NCBI GenBank assembly: GCA_040255525.1
Contig: JBDZVD010000008.1
Coordinates: 50,826-114,825 of the forward strand
Source of the DNA: Rugosimonospora sp040255525
GTDB lineage: Bacteria > Actinomycetota > Actinomycetes > Mycobacteriales > Micromonosporaceae
Direction of reading: 5' to 3'
DNA: 64,000 nt
The notes below the pieces were generated by a model. It worked only from the letters and a program-made list of their open reading frames with translations, was not told the DNA's origin and did no database searches. Position numbers and translations under genes: made by a program. This document shows, in pieces, positions 8,797 to 17,618 of the stretch; position 1 is the first letter of the stretch; every line of letters begins with the position of its first letter.

Positions 8797-9261
8797 TCAC
8801 CCGTCGTCCGGGGCGGGCCGCGCGTCGAACCCACCGGTACCGTCGAACCGCACCACGTAGAGCCGGTCGAACCCGTCCGCCCGCCGGGGGCGTCGCAGGC
8901 GCTTGAGCGTCGCGTACAGCCCCACCTCCGGTACCCGCTCCCGAGCGTCCCGGGCGGCGTTGCGCTCCACGGTGCCCGGCACGTCCGGCGGGAACCAGTA
9001 CCCGACCGTCTCCGCGCCGTGGACGCGGGCGAGTTCGATCAGCGGCTGCCACTCCCGCGGTGACGGGTTGGTGTTGTCCACCACGACGTCGCGCCCCTCG
9101 GTCAGGGCCTCGTCGATCAGGCGCATCTGGCGGCGTTGCCGGTGCCGCGCACGGGGGAACGCGTCCTTGCTCACCACCACATGGCTGCCCGCCAGGGCTC
9201 GCCGGCAGAACGTCGACTTGCCCGACGCCTGCAACCCGACCAGCACCGCCAGCTCCGTCAT
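8797..9261 (-). CDS. P-loop kinase (polynucleotide-kinase-like ATP-binding protein)
   Basis: 154-residue P-loop protein. Walker A is GLQASGKST (residues 9-17). VVVDNTNPSPREWQPLI corresponds to the DNTN motif of the T4 polynucleotide kinase and zeta-like 'AAA family ATPase' group, and an arginine-rich lid follows (RNAARDARERVP). These proteins phosphorylate small molecules or nucleic acid ends; the substrate here is unknown. The ATG at 9261 begins MTELAVLVGLQ, with the glycine loop directly after it as expected. It follows the sensor kinase gene by 38 bases on the same strand and may share its transcript. Confidence 0.8.
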   Translation of the reverse strand: MTELAVLVGLQASGKSTFCRRALAGSHVVVSKDAFPRARHRQRRQMRLIDEALTEGRDVVVDNTNPSPREWQPLIELARVHGAETVGYWFPPDVPGTVERNAARDARERVPEVGLYATLKRLRRPRRADGFDRLYVVRFDGTGGFDARPAPDDG

Positions 9262-9299
9262 CGTCCCCAGTGTCACCCCCAACCGCCCGGCCAACCGGG

Positions 9300-10448
9300 T
9301 CAGTCCGGGATCCGTACCTCCACCCGCCAGCCCACCCCGGCCGGATCCTCTGGTTCGCTGGCGCCGGCCGTGGGGCCGGCCGCGAAGGTGCCGCCCGCGA
9401 GCTCGGCGCGTTCCCGCAGACCGGTGAGGCCGTAGCCGCCGCCGGTGTTGCCCAGCGGCCGTGGTGTGCCTGGTGGCGGCGCCCCATTCGTGACAGTCAG
9501 CGTGATGGCGCGGGGTTGGTAGGTCAGGGTCAGCGCGACCGGGGCCCCGGGGGCGTGCTTGCGGATGTTGGTCATCGCTTCTTGGGCCGTCCGGTAGAGC
9601 GTCAGATTGGTGTCGGGGGTGAGGTCGTGGGGCTGCCCGTCGATGTGGGTCGCGGCGGGGACCTCGAAATCGCCGCGGTACGCCGTGGCCAGGTTGGCGA
9701 GGAGATCGGGGAGCGGCAGGGTGTCGCCGCGCAGGGCGCTGATGGCCCTGCGGGTTTCCGCGAGTCCTTCCCGGGCGAGTTGGTTGGCCGTGTGAATCGA
9801 CTGCTGGGCTTGCCGGGTGCGGCCGGATTCGAGGAGGGCGTCGGCGGTTTCGAGCTGAACGGTGAGGGCGGCCAGCGAGTGCGCGAGCACGTCGTGGATT
9901 TCCCGGGCGATGCGGGCGCGTTCGTCGAGGGCGGCCGATCGGGCCTGGTTCTCCTGGGCGAGCCGGGTTTCCTCGGCGAGAGCGTTGTTCTGCCGGCGGA
10001 TGAGCCCGATCAGGAGCCCCGCGACGCAGACGGCCGGGCTGAGCAGGATCAGGGTCGTGCCGTGGTGAGCCGCCGCCTCGGTACCGGTGAGTGCCGCCGC
10101 TACTGCCACGGTGAACGGCACCGACCACTGGAGCGGATGGCGGGCGCTCGCGTTGAGGCAGGCGGCCGCCGGGAACGTGATGGCCCACCCGGGGCCGGTG
10201 ACCGCGGCGAGCCCGATGCCTGCCCCGGCCATCAGGAGCGGGCCAATGAGGCCCGCCGCCGGGGGCCCGCCGTAGAGGCCGATGGCCAGCCAGCCGAGCG
10301 TGGCCAGGACGAGGAAGAGGATGACGGCCCAGCCGAGGCCCTGATTGCTCAGCTGGCTCGCGATGACGGAGAAGTCCAGGGCGGCGAGCACGAGCAGGCC
10401 GCGTAGCCGCGGGCGCCACATCCACGGCTGGCTGTCGGACTGCGTCAT
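9300..10448 (-). CDS. Two-component sensor histidine kinase (NarL-type partner expected)
   Basis: 382-residue membrane sensor. About six N-terminal hydrophobic segments fill the first ~140 residues. Then comes the HisKA_3 dimerisation box ERARIAREIHDVLAHSL with the phospho-acceptor His near residue 183, and an HATPase_c domain with YRTAQEAMTNIRKHA and GGGYGLTGLRERAE. These features place it with the DesK/NarX-type kinases of actinobacteria. The usual LuxR/NarL response regulator is not next to it: one side is a P-loop kinase, the other a ChaB-like gene. It is therefore an orphan kinase, or its partner has been lost. ATG at 10448 chosen; upstream in-frame residues are not conserved-looking. 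Confidence 0.9.
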   Translation of the reverse strand: MTQSDSQPWMWRPRLRGLLVLAALDFSVIASQLSNQGLGWAVILFLVLATLGWLAIGLYGGPPAAGLIGPLLMAGAGIGLAAVTGPGWAITFPAAACLNASARHPLQWSVPFTVAVAAALTGTEAAAHHGTTLILLSPAVCVAGLLIGLIRRQNNALAEETRLAQENQARSAALDERARIAREIHDVLAHSLAALTVQLETADALLESGRTRQAQQSIHTANQLAREGLAETRRAISALRGDTLPLPDLLANLATAYRGDFEVPAATHIDGQPHDLTPDTNLTLYRTAQEAMTNIRKHAPGAPVALTLTYQPRAITLTVTNGAPPPGTPRPLGNTGGGYGLTGLRERAELAGGTFAAGPTAGASEPEDPAGVGWRVEVRIPD

Positions 10449-10796
10449 GTCGACCAGTGTCACGGATGATCGGGTCCCGAGCGGCGGCGCCCCGCGGATC
10501 CGGCCGGGGCGCGGCTCGGGCGGCGTGAAACGTCCATGGTCCGACGGTAGAGAGGGCCGTCCGGTCGGGCCCCAGCCCCGAGGTGGAATCCGGGTGGAAT
10601 CAGCGGCTCCACCCGCCGAGTGCGGAGTCGCGTGCACGGTACCCAAGATCGCCCGGGGCGGTCACCCGCGGACGAGGGCCGGCGGGGCGAAGGTCGCGGC
10701 CGAGCGACGGGAGCGCTGTGCCGTACCACGAAGTTCCTGCCCGTCGGTCCGGCGCTGCGAAGGTTCAAGCGCCCGACCTGCGGGCAACCTGGTGGC

Positions 10797-11264
10797 ATGA
10801 GCGAAGAGGACCGGAAGAAGCACAGGCAGGCGGAGGAGATGCGCGACGAGGTACCGTCGACCGTCGCGCGCTCGGACGACAAAGCCGTGCGTACCTACAA
10901 GAAGACGTTGCAGTCCGCCGAGGAGTCGTACGGCGACGGCGAGCGGGCTCACCGCACGGCGTACGCGTCGCTGAAGCATACGCATGAGAAGGTGGGCGAC
11001 CACTGGGAGCCCAAGGAGGGCAGGGGTCCCTCGGATCCGCAGGCGGCGCAGGGCGCACCGCGATCACTGGACGAGCCGAGGAGCACGGCGCGGGGAGTCG
11101 ACGCCAACGCTTCCGTAGGGCACCTCAAGGATGTGGCGCGCAGGCTCGGCATCGAGGATCCGCAGCGGATGGATCGAAATGAGCTCGTGAAGGAGATCCA
11201 GAAGGCCAACGATCGCGTGACAAGGCGTTCACGGGAAAAGGACCGGCGGGGCGGCCGGTCGTAA
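10797..11264 (+). CDS. ChaB-like protein with C-terminal Rho N-like/SAP-type domain
   Basis: 155-residue basic, hydrophilic protein. The N-terminal half (DEVPSTVARSDDKAVRTYKKTLQSAEESYGDGERAHRTAYASL, given here only as its span, residues 17-60) matches the ChaB fold: a short LP/VP-S-x-x-S start, a Y-K-K-T repeat and an A-x-R-x-A-Y-A-x-L helix. The last ~50 residues have SVGHLKDVARRLGI..RMDRNELVKEIQ, like a Rho N-terminal or SAP helix pair that binds nucleic acid. Despite the name cation transport regulator, function in actinobacteria is unknown. Start ATG at 10797. Confidence 0.78.
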   Translation: MSEEDRKKHRQAEEMRDEVPSTVARSDDKAVRTYKKTLQSAEESYGDGERAHRTAYASLKHTHEKVGDHWEPKEGRGPSDPQAAQGAPRSLDEPRSTARGVDANASVGHLKDVARRLGIEDPQRMDRNELVKEIQKANDRVTRRSREKDRRGGRS

Positions 11265-11626
11265 CGCGATTACCCTGGGCAGTCCTCACATCACGGCTTG
11301 TCGATATCCGCCATTTCCTTGTGCGACAAGGGGAACACGGGCAGCTATCAATGAGGCGTGCGGTCCTTCCGAGGGATTTCCGCGCGCACGACAGTAATTC
11401 GGCATTCGAGAATCCGGCCGGCGTGGCATCGGCGTGTCCGGCGGCGGGTCGTGGCAGGGTGGCGGGACGAGGCGGCGATCGGCGTCCGGCTATCAATTCC
11501 CCGACGACATGGCGGCATATCACATCCGTGAGCCGGCCGTAGCGCAACGCTACCGGTCCTGTCCACAGTGGACGACACGTCAGCCTCCCACAGGTGACAC
11601 CCGCTCGGCAGGAATGGGATGCTGTT
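11265..11626. other. 362-base intergenic region with a GTCCACAGTGGAC palindrome
   Basis: No frame is convincingly coding. The region holds a perfect 13-base dyad GTCCACAGTGGAC at 11561-11573, about 54 bases before the GTG of the next gene, and a short dyad TTGTCG/CGACAA at 11298-11329. The first motif recurs twice elsewhere in the window (18075-18087, and 12 of 13 bases at 19233-19244). Confidence 0.45.
11561..11573. promoter_or_regulatory. Palindrome GTCCACAGTGGAC, candidate operator (copy 1 of 3)
   Basis: Perfect dyad 54 bases upstream of the hypothetical gene at 11627. Its recurrence upstream of the DUF1348 gene suggests a shared DNA-binding protein. None is identified. Confidence 0.4.
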
Positions 11627-12289
11627 GTGAGCACACAGGAGATCTTCGCGGCATTTATCGTCGACCGGACCGGCGACGCCGGGCAAGGCCCGGACCAGTC
11701 CCCGCTGGAATGGGTGGGCGACCGAGCCGCACGCGCGGGCCTCGCTCCCCGGGTGGCCAACCCGGAGGCGGACCAGAATGACGAGGATCTTCGGCATGGC
11801 AGCGCCCTGCCGTATATGGAGGGCGACTGGCTCGGCATGCCGGTGGAGCTCCGGTTCGTCGAGGGTGAGGACTACCAGGCGCTCGTCGTGGTCGTCGGGC
11901 ACGCCGCGTTCGTCCGGCGGGTGGTCCGTTCGTCGGGTGCCTTCCTGGAAAACGTCGTGTCGGCGTTCCGGGACGCCTGCGACGCGATCGCGCCGGGGTA
12001 CGCCTACGTGGTCACCACGCCCGAGGACGACATCCCGGGGCGCCTGAAGCAGGTGTCGGTGGACCTGCGTGGGTCGGACCCGCGCGCGCTACCCGAACCG
12101 GGGCTGCCCCTGGTGTACCTGGACGAGGCGCTGGCGACGCAACCGGCCGCGGGGAAGCACCGGGAGCGGGAGGTCCCCTTCGCCGGGGAGCGGGCCGCCG
12201 GAAATCGGGCAGAGCCGCCGTCGGTGCGGGTGCCGGCGCGGCGCGGAACCGTGCTGGTCGCCGGTGAGTCGCTGACCGGCTGGCTGTAG
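11627..12289 (+). CDS. Conserved-looking hypothetical protein
   Basis: 220 residues from the GTG at 11627 (VSTQEIFAAFIVDRTGDAG). No family is recognised. It has no signal peptide or membrane helix. The central part is regular alpha/beta-looking sequence (PVELRFVEGEDYQALVVVVG; VVRSSGAFLENVVSAFRDACDAI; GYAYVVTTPEDDIPG), and the last ~45 residues are basic and proline-rich. The central codons show the G/C-rich third positions of real actinobacterial genes. An ATG 33 bases upstream is also in frame. A GTCCACAGTGGAC palindrome lies in its promoter region. Confidence 0.6.
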   Translation: MSTQEIFAAFIVDRTGDAGQGPDQSPLEWVGDRAARAGLAPRVANPEADQNDEDLRHGSALPYMEGDWLGMPVELRFVEGEDYQALVVVVGHAAFVRRVVRSSGAFLENVVSAFRDACDAIAPGYAYVVTTPEDDIPGRLKQVSVDLRGSDPRALPEPGLPLVYLDEALATQPAAGKHREREVPFAGERAAGNRAEPPSVRVPARRGTVLVAGESLTGWL

Positions 12290-12361
12290 CGCCGCCGCCA
12301 GTCCGTGTCGCCCGCGACCGCCGCGTCGCCCGATCCGGGGAGGTGCGACGGGCGGCCGCTG

Positions 12362-12912
12362 TCAGTCGCGTGCCGGGTCCCGCATCGCGGCGAGCACCGT
12401 GTCGGCCAGTTCGCTCGGGGTCTTCTCGCCGCCGGGCAGGATCAGCGTGCCGGGGTCGAGCGCGGCGCGTGCCGCCACGCAGCGTTCGACGTTCGCGTGG
12501 CGGAATGCCCGTGACTGGCCGTCCTGGTCGGGGTTGTCGGGTACCAGGACCTGCGCGTCGATCCGGCGGCGCAACTCGTCGGCGGGTACGTCGAGGAACA
12601 CGTGCAGCAGCGGTATCCCCGCCGTGCCGATGAGCCCGAAGATCTCGTCCCGGTACCCGGTGTCCACCAGCGTCATCGAGACGATCAGGTCGCGGCCGTA
12701 CTCGCTGTGCATCCCGACGGCGAACTCCGCGACCAGCTTCCGCCACAGCGGGATGTCCTGAAAGTCTCCGCTGTCGGCCGGGGCACCCACTTCGTCACGA
12801 GGTACCCGACGTACTCGGGGTCGAACGGCATCGCGCCGGGCAGCCGCCGGTGCAACTCCTCGGCCAGGGTCGTCTTGCCGCCGCCGAACGCACCGTTGAT
12901 CCAGACAATCAT
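12362..12912 (-). pseudogene. AAA-family P-loop kinase gene broken by a single-base frameshift
   Basis: The N-terminus MIVWINGAFGGGKTTLAEEL (Walker A GAFGGGKTT) runs to YVGYLVTKWVP in one frame. The rest (SGDFQDIPLWRKLVAEFAVG, LLHVFLDVPADELRRRI, GGEKTPSELADTVLAAM) is in the next frame. One base is missing near 12776-12786, beside the GGGG run at 12780-12783. With one base restored, the protein would be a ~183-residue kinase of the type common next to actinobacterial TetR genes, with the GDFQDIPLWR box directly after the substrate loop. Either a true mutation or a sequencing indel. The start ATG is 12912. Confidence 0.75.
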
Positions 12913-12986
12913 GCGGCCGATCCAACCATGGCGGATCAAGCCCGCCGGTCCCCCGCTGTACCGACTAGTACGTAAACTTGCTGCTC

Positions 12987-13562
12987 ATGGACACCGCGGA
13001 CCGGCTGATCGAGAGCACCCGTGAGCTGCTGTGGGAGCGCGGCTACGTGGGTACCAGTCCCCGGGCCATCCAGCAGCGTGCCGGCGCCGGACAGGGCAGC
13101 ATGTACCACCACTTCACGGGCAAGCCTGCGCTGGCGCTGGAGGCGATCGACCGCACGGCCAGGGAGCTGCGCGACGCCGCCGAGGCGCAGCTCGCCGGCC
13201 CCGGTGCGGCCATCGAGCGGATCACCCGGTACCTGCGCCGCGAGCGCGAGGTGCTGAAGGGCTGCCCGATCGGCAGGCTCACCCAGGATCCGGACATCAT
13301 GGCGGACCCGATCCTCCGGGAACCGGTCACCGAGACCTTTGCCTGGATGCACCGGCGCCTGGCTCAGGTGCTGGCCGAGGGGCGCGACCGCGGCGAACTC
13401 GACGCCTCGCTGAACGTGGACGCGACGGCGTCCGCGATCGTCGCGGTGCTCCAGGGCGGCTACGTGCTGGCCCGTGCCGCCGGCTCGACCGGGCCGTTCG
13501 ACGAGGCGGTCGCCGGCGTACTGGAACTGCTCGCCGGGCACGTGGTGCCCGGCGGCAGCTGA
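12987..13562 (+). CDS. TetR-family transcriptional regulator
   Basis: 191-residue regulator. The N-terminal HTH spans DTADRLIESTRELLWERGYVGTSPRAIQ (positions 2-30 region) with recognition helix GQGSMYHHFTGKPALALEAI, as in all TetR proteins. The C-terminal ligand domain has CPIGRLTQD and QGGYVLARAAG, typical of the YxaF/LmrA-like subgroup. The ATG at 12987 is preferred over a TTG 9 bases earlier. It is divergent from the frameshifted kinase, and the 74-base gap contains CCGACTAGTACG, a partial dyad that could be the operator for both genes. Confidence 0.88.
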   Translation: MDTADRLIESTRELLWERGYVGTSPRAIQQRAGAGQGSMYHHFTGKPALALEAIDRTARELRDAAEAQLAGPGAAIERITRYLRREREVLKGCPIGRLTQDPDIMADPILREPVTETFAWMHRRLAQVLAEGRDRGELDASLNVDATASAIVAVLQGGYVLARAAGSTGPFDEAVAGVLELLAGHVVPGGS

Positions 13563-13577
13563 ACCGCCGCTTCGGGC

Positions 13578-14252
13578 TCAGCTCCAGCGGATCGGCGGCA
13601 GGCCGGCGTCGGCCAGCGCCTTGTCCACCTGGCTGAACGGGCGGCTGCCCAGGAACCCCTTCGGGTTCATCGGGCTGGGATGGCCGGCCTCCAGGATGAC
13701 GTGCTGCGCCCCGGTGACCAGTGCCGCCTTCTTCCGCGCGTACGAACCCCAGAGGACGAACACCACCCGGCTGCGCTTCGCGTCCAGCGCCCGGATCGCG
13801 GCATCGGTGACGTGCTCCCAACCGCGACCGGCGTGCGAGGCCGGAGCGCCGCCGCGCACGGTGAGCACCGCGTTGAGCAGCAGCACGCCCTGGGCCGCCC
13901 AGTCGCTCAGATCGCCGGCGGTGCGCGGCTGGCCGCCCAGGTCCTCGCGCAACTCCCGGAAGACGCTGCGCAGTGACGGCGGCACCGGCACTCCGGCCGG
14001 GACACTGAAGCTCAGCCCGTGCGCCTGACCCTTCTTGTGGTAAGGATCCTGACCCAGGATGAGCACCCGGGCCTGGTCCGGCGAGCACAGCCGGAACGCC
14101 TGGAACAGGTCCGGCAGCGGTGGATACACCTCCCGGGTGCGGTACTCCTCGTCGACGAACGCGCCCAGCGCCCCCACCACACCGGGGTCGAGGTGGGGGC
14201 GGATGGCCTCGCGCCAGGCGGCCGGCAGCAGCTCCATCAGATCCAACGGCAT
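13578..14252 (-). CDS. ung: Uracil-DNA glycosylase, family 1
   Basis: 224-residue base-excision repair enzyme that removes uracil from DNA. The catalytic water-activating motif is GQDPYHKKGQAHGLSFS (Asp and His near residues 67-70), and the DNA intercalation loop is HPSPMNPKGFLGSRPFS near 190. Also visible are GVLLLNAVLTVR and VFVLWGSYARKK. The length is typical of Ung. The ATG at 14252 starts MPLDLMELLPAAWRE. The frame is open upstream with no start codon nearby. Convergent with the TetR gene, 15 bases between stops. Confidence 0.95.
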   Translation of the reverse strand: MPLDLMELLPAAWREAIRPHLDPGVVGALGAFVDEEYRTREVYPPLPDLFQAFRLCSPDQARVLILGQDPYHKKGQAHGLSFSVPAGVPVPPSLRSVFRELREDLGGQPRTAGDLSDWAAQGVLLLNAVLTVRGGAPASHAGRGWEHVTDAAIRALDAKRSRVVFVLWGSYARKKAALVTGAQHVILEAGHPSPMNPKGFLGSRPFSQVDKALADAGLPPIRWS

Positions 14253-14344
14253 GACCGGATGGTACGGGCCACCACCGACAATCCGGGTCAGCGCCGCCGG
14301 TGCGTGAACGGGCGCATGATGCCGGTCGATGCCGGCCGTGTCGG

Positions 14345-14487
14345 TCAGCGAGTTGTCCTCGACGTCCAGGTCGACGGGGGGCGTGGTAGGTGGTGATGAC
14401 CTTCTCGTACCCGGCGGCGATCCGGTCGGTGCTGGCGCCGTCGTCGGCGGTCTCGGTCGCCGTGTTGTCGGCGGTCGGGGCGGCCAT
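14345..14487 (-). other. Possible small or frameshifted coding stretch upstream of ung
   Basis: From the ATG at 14487 a frame reads MAAPTADNTATETADDGA and then TDRIAAGYEKVITTYHA, which looks like real coding sequence. At a run of six C (14383-14388) it becomes arginine-rich. One neighbouring frame continues as PPVDLDVEDNSLTDTAGI, and another stops at 14345. A short acidic protein with an indel at the C run is possible. No family is recognised. Confidence 0.3.
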
Positions 14488-14513
14488 CGAACACTGTCAA
14501 GGCTCGACGGCGT

Positions 14514-15848
14514 TCACGCCCCGAACAGGCCCCAGCACGCGTCCCGTGCCGCGACCAGCTCCGCGGAGTCGAGGCCGGCGAACAGCCACGCGTACCGATC
14601 GGCCGCCGGCCGTACCGGTGCGGTACGGATGCCGGCGAGCGCACCGGTCATCATCGGCACCCCGCGAGTGAGCGCCACGCCGGTCTCCAGCGTGGCCACC
14701 AGGCGCTCGTCTACCGCGCCCCGCGCCTGTTCGCGGAAGTCGGCAGCATACAGGTGACCCCGGTCGTCGCGCAGCAGGGTCAGGCCGGCTGGTCGAGCGT
14801 GCCCGCCGTGCGCCAGCACGTTCGCCACCAGAGCCAGGCACACGTGCCGGAGCATGTCCACCTGTTCCGGACTCAGGCGGCCGAACAGCGGCGCGAGCCG
14901 GCTCGCGGCCACCGCCGGCCCCGCGCGCCGGCCGGCACCGCCCCCGGCCCTGAGCAACTGCTCCACCGCGCGGGCGGCGGTGGCGAGTGCGACGACCGTC
15001 TCGTACCCCGCGACGAGCTGCGGGGGTACCAGGAACTCGGCGAGTTCGCGGGCCGCGCCGGGACCGGTCGGCAGCGGCCGGTCGTCGGGCGCCTCGTCCG
15101 GCTCGACGACCGTGGCCGGCGGTTCGGCCCGGGGCTGCCAGACGACGCTCGCGTACCAGTACGGCGGCGTGCCGGGGGCCGACCGGTACAGCGTGACCTG
15201 GCCTCCGGCGCCGTCCCGCCAGAGCGTGTACCGGACGATGTCCGGCGCCTGGCCGGCGGTGAGCAGCCGCGGCACCGGGCCGAACGCGCACCCGTACCCG
15301 CGCAGCCGCGCGAGGTACCCGGTGAACGGCTCACCCGAGCGCCGCCAGACCGCGTGGTCCGCGCAGCCGTCCGGGCACTGCTGAGCCAGTACGAGGGTGG
15401 CGTCCGGCGGTACCGGGAAACCGTCGGGGAATCCGGGCGGTAGCCCGCGCCCGTCGAGTGCGGTCAGCGGCCGCATGCCGCTGTACCGGTCGGCGTCCGC
15501 GTCATACGGGACGGCCGGCTCCGGCTCCCGCCTCGGTTCCAACCGTCCGTCCACCCCGCTGCCGGCCAACCGGTCGAGGACGATCCGGACGACCAGGCCG
15601 GCGTACCGGACCTCATCCTTCATGTCGAGGTGCAGGACCGGTACCCCGTCCTCATCGACAACCTCGCACCAGTTCGGCAGCGCGGCGTCCGGCTCGTCGG
15701 GGTGGCGGATCTCGCAGATCTTCTCGGCGGCGGCACGCAGGGCGGCGCCGGCCGCGGCCGGATCGCTGCTGCCGTACACCGCGAGCGCGGTCGCGGAGGG
15801 GTAATCCGCCACGTATGCGATCAGCGCCGGTTCGTCCGGGTGAGGCAT
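14514..15848 (-). CDS. Hypothetical protein, 444 residues
   Basis: Soluble, acidic, no signal peptide or membrane segment and no recognised domain. The N-terminal third contains HPDEPALIAYVADYPSATAL and a CEIRHPDEPDAALPNW stretch. The middle has a CPDGCADHAVW cysteine pair, and the C-terminal third is helical (LSPEQVDMLRHVCLALVANVLAHGG). The codon bias is strongly actinobacterial, so the ORF is very likely real. The next gene on this strand is ung, about 260 bases on, with the uncertain 14345-14487 stretch between, so it is probably transcribed alone. Confidence 0.72.
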   Translation of the reverse strand: MPHPDEPALIAYVADYPSATALAVYGSSDPAAAGAALRAAAEKICEIRHPDEPDAALPNWCEVVDEDGVPVLHLDMKDEVRYAGLVVRIVLDRLAGSGVDGRLEPRREPEPAVPYDADADRYSGMRPLTALDGRGLPPGFPDGFPVPPDATLVLAQQCPDGCADHAVWRRSGEPFTGYLARLRGYGCAFGPVPRLLTAGQAPDIVRYTLWRDGAGGQVTLYRSAPGTPPYWYASVVWQPRAEPPATVVEPDEAPDDRPLPTGPGAARELAEFLVPPQLVAGYETVVALATAARAVEQLLRAGGGAGRRAGPAVAASRLAPLFGRLSPEQVDMLRHVCLALVANVLAHGGHARPAGLTLLRDDRGHLYAADFREQARGAVDERLVATLETGVALTRGVPMMTGALAGIRTAPVRPAADRYAWLFAGLDSAELVAARDACWGLFGA

Positions 15849-16044
15849 GCCGAGGATCCTCTCACGCGACCGGTCCGGGCCGTCGCGTCGTTACCGGACG
15901 CGCGAGCCCGACCAGTCGCCGCACGCGGCCGCCCCGCGCTGAACCGGCCCGCGCGGTCACCGTCCGCACCGCGGCGAAGTCACGCACCGCCGAGGGCGGG
16001 CGAACGAGCGGCGCACCGGTCGTCGCGGGCGTAGCGTCGATGCT

Positions 16045-16392
16045 GTGCAGGATCTCGGACCGCCGATCGCCTACCTGGCGCTGCACCGGGGCATCCCGGT
16101 CTTCGACCGTGACGGGAACCGCCTCGGCGTCATGGAGCACGTCCTGGCCGACGAGCGGTCGGACATCTTCCACGGCTTGATCGTCGGCGCGGAGCCGCCG
16201 CTCCCGCGTCACTCGTTCGTCGACGCCGACCACATCGCCGAGCTGCACGAGGGTGGCGTCCTGCTGACCGGGGGCAGCGACCAGCTCCACGACGTGCACG
16301 AGCCGACCGGTACCGGCGAGGCCAGCATCGAGGCCGGCAAGATGCGGGCACGGCTCGAAGAGGCCAGACAGTGGGTCGGCCGCCATCACTGA
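16045..16392 (+). CDS. PRC-barrel domain protein
   Basis: 115 residues. The segment YLALHRGIPVFDRDGNRLGVMEHVLADERSDIFHGLIV (residues 9-46 span) is the PRC-barrel signature: a G-x-x-V-x-D-x-x-G-x-x-x-G strand-turn-strand followed by a D-x-F-x-G-L strand. The C-terminal 30 residues form a charged helix (ARLEEARQWVGRHH). PRC-barrel proteins bind RNA or act in photosynthetic or ribosomal complexes, and actinobacterial single-domain members are uncharacterised. The start is taken as GTG 16045, since no closer ATG is in frame. The 196 bases before it hold no other gene. Confidence 0.75.
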   Translation: MQDLGPPIAYLALHRGIPVFDRDGNRLGVMEHVLADERSDIFHGLIVGAEPPLPRHSFVDADHIAELHEGGVLLTGGSDQLHDVHEPTGTGEASIEAGKMRARLEEARQWVGRHH

Positions 16393-16421
16393 GCCGGTGC
16401 CGGAGACCGGCCGGACGCGGC

Positions 16422-17156
16422 CTAATTCAGGCTCCCCACGCCCTTGGCGATGACGAGGATCGAGGTGATCAGGGCGGCCGTCGACTCCACGGCCATCAGC
16501 AGTTTGGCGCGGTGCGACAGCGGCATGGTGTCGGTGGGGCTGAACGCCGACGAGTTGCTCAGCGACACGTACAGGTAGTCGATGAACGTCGGCATCCACC
16601 CGCTCGTCTGGCTGGAGCCCCGGTCCACCTCCACCACCGTGCCCAGGTCCTCGTCCTGCGGGAAGCGGAAGTCCGCCCGCGGTAGGCGGCGGCGGTCGAC
16701 GAGGTTGCGGACGACCGGCCCTCCCCGGTCGATCTCCCAGAACGCCAGGCCGAAGACGATGACGTCCGTCGCCCAGACCTGCAGGGCGGCCAGCAGCAGT
16801 TCCACACCCTCCCGTTCGGTGACCAGCCGCCGCAACAGCAGGCCGAGCGAGACGAGATTCGCGGCGGCGATCACCACCACGATGACGATGGACAAGGTCC
16901 GGGTGACCCGGTTCTGGCGGCTCATCCGCACCGGGTTGACCACCAGGAGGGAGACCAGCAGCAGCGCCTCCAGCCCCGGGATCACGAACCGTGGGCCGAC
17001 CAGAAGGTCCTGCGGGAGCAGGGCGTAGAGGGCGATCGCGACGAGCGTGGCGAGGGCCGCCGGCAGCCGTACCTCGCCACGTGGGCGGCGCTGCGGCGTG
17101 CCGTCCGATGCCGGCCGCGCGGACCTGTCGGCCGCGGCAGCCTTGGTCGCCGTCAT
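16422..17156 (-). CDS. Integral membrane protein, DUF1345-like
   Basis: 244 residues with five or six membrane segments after a ~28-residue basic tail. The signature is near the end: FIDYLYVSLSNSSAFSPTDT followed by MPLSHRAKLLMAVESTAALI. This combines a DYLY-x-S-x-x-x-x-x-AFS-P-TDT loop with an ion-channel-like final helix, as in DUF1345 and related two-TM potassium-channel-like proteins. Function is unknown, and ion conductance is only a suggestion from the pore-like loop. It converges on the PRC-barrel gene (30 bases between stops). Confidence 0.75.
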   Translation of the reverse strand: MTATKAAAADRSARPASDGTPQRRPRGEVRLPAALATLVAIALYALLPQDLLVGPRFVIPGLEALLLVSLLVVNPVRMSRQNRVTRTLSIVIVVVIAAANLVSLGLLLRRLVTEREGVELLLAALQVWATDVIVFGLAFWEIDRGGPVVRNLVDRRRLPRADFRFPQDEDLGTVVEVDRGSSQTSGWMPTFIDYLYVSLSNSSAFSPTDTMPLSHRAKLLMAVESTAALITSILVIAKGVGSLN

Positions 17157-17354
17157 TGCCGGTACCCGCCGGTTTCGCTACGCCGCATCGCCTGTCCTCC
17201 TGGTTGCCGCCATCAGTACCCAGTCGCTCGCGCGGCTAAGCCCGTCCCGGCGATCTTGTCCGGCCAAGGGGCTGTGCGCGCCGCCGGGCCGAGCGGCGAC
17301 CGGCGGAACGGGGCTCTGGCCAGTACCAGGTGGCGGCGCTCCGGACGGCGGTGT

Positions 17355-17618
17355 CTACTCGGCGTCCTTCAGCACACCTTCGATCGTGGCCAACCGCCGG
17401 CTCATCTCGGCGAACCGGTCGTCGACGCTCGCCAGCCGGTGCTCCGCGATCTCCTGCGCCCGCACCGCACGATCGGCCAGCGCGCGGTACTCGGCCTCGC
17501 GGGTGACCGTGGCCCGGGTCCGCAGGTGCGCGCCGACCTGCCAGATCACCACGATCACGATCGCGCCGAACACGATGAGCGGGATCACGCCGCTGTTCAT
17601 CAGGTCCTCAATCATCAA
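17355..17618 (-). CDS. Small membrane protein coupled to an HTH regulator
   Basis: 87 residues: one N-terminal membrane helix (VIPLIVFGAIVIVVIWQVGA, just inside residues 10-30) followed by a charged helix ending FAEMSRRLATIEGVLKDAE, likely a coiled coil. The start ATG overlaps the stop of the upstream regulator (17615-17618), so both are made from one message. Pairs of a winged-helix regulator and such a membrane-anchored coiled-coil protein are common in actinobacteria but uncharacterised. Membrane sequestration of the regulator is one possibility. Confidence 0.8.
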   Translation of the reverse strand: MMIEDLMNSGVIPLIVFGAIVIVVIWQVGAHLRTRATVTREAEYRALADRAVRAQEIAEHRLASVDDRFAEMSRRLATIEGVLKDAE

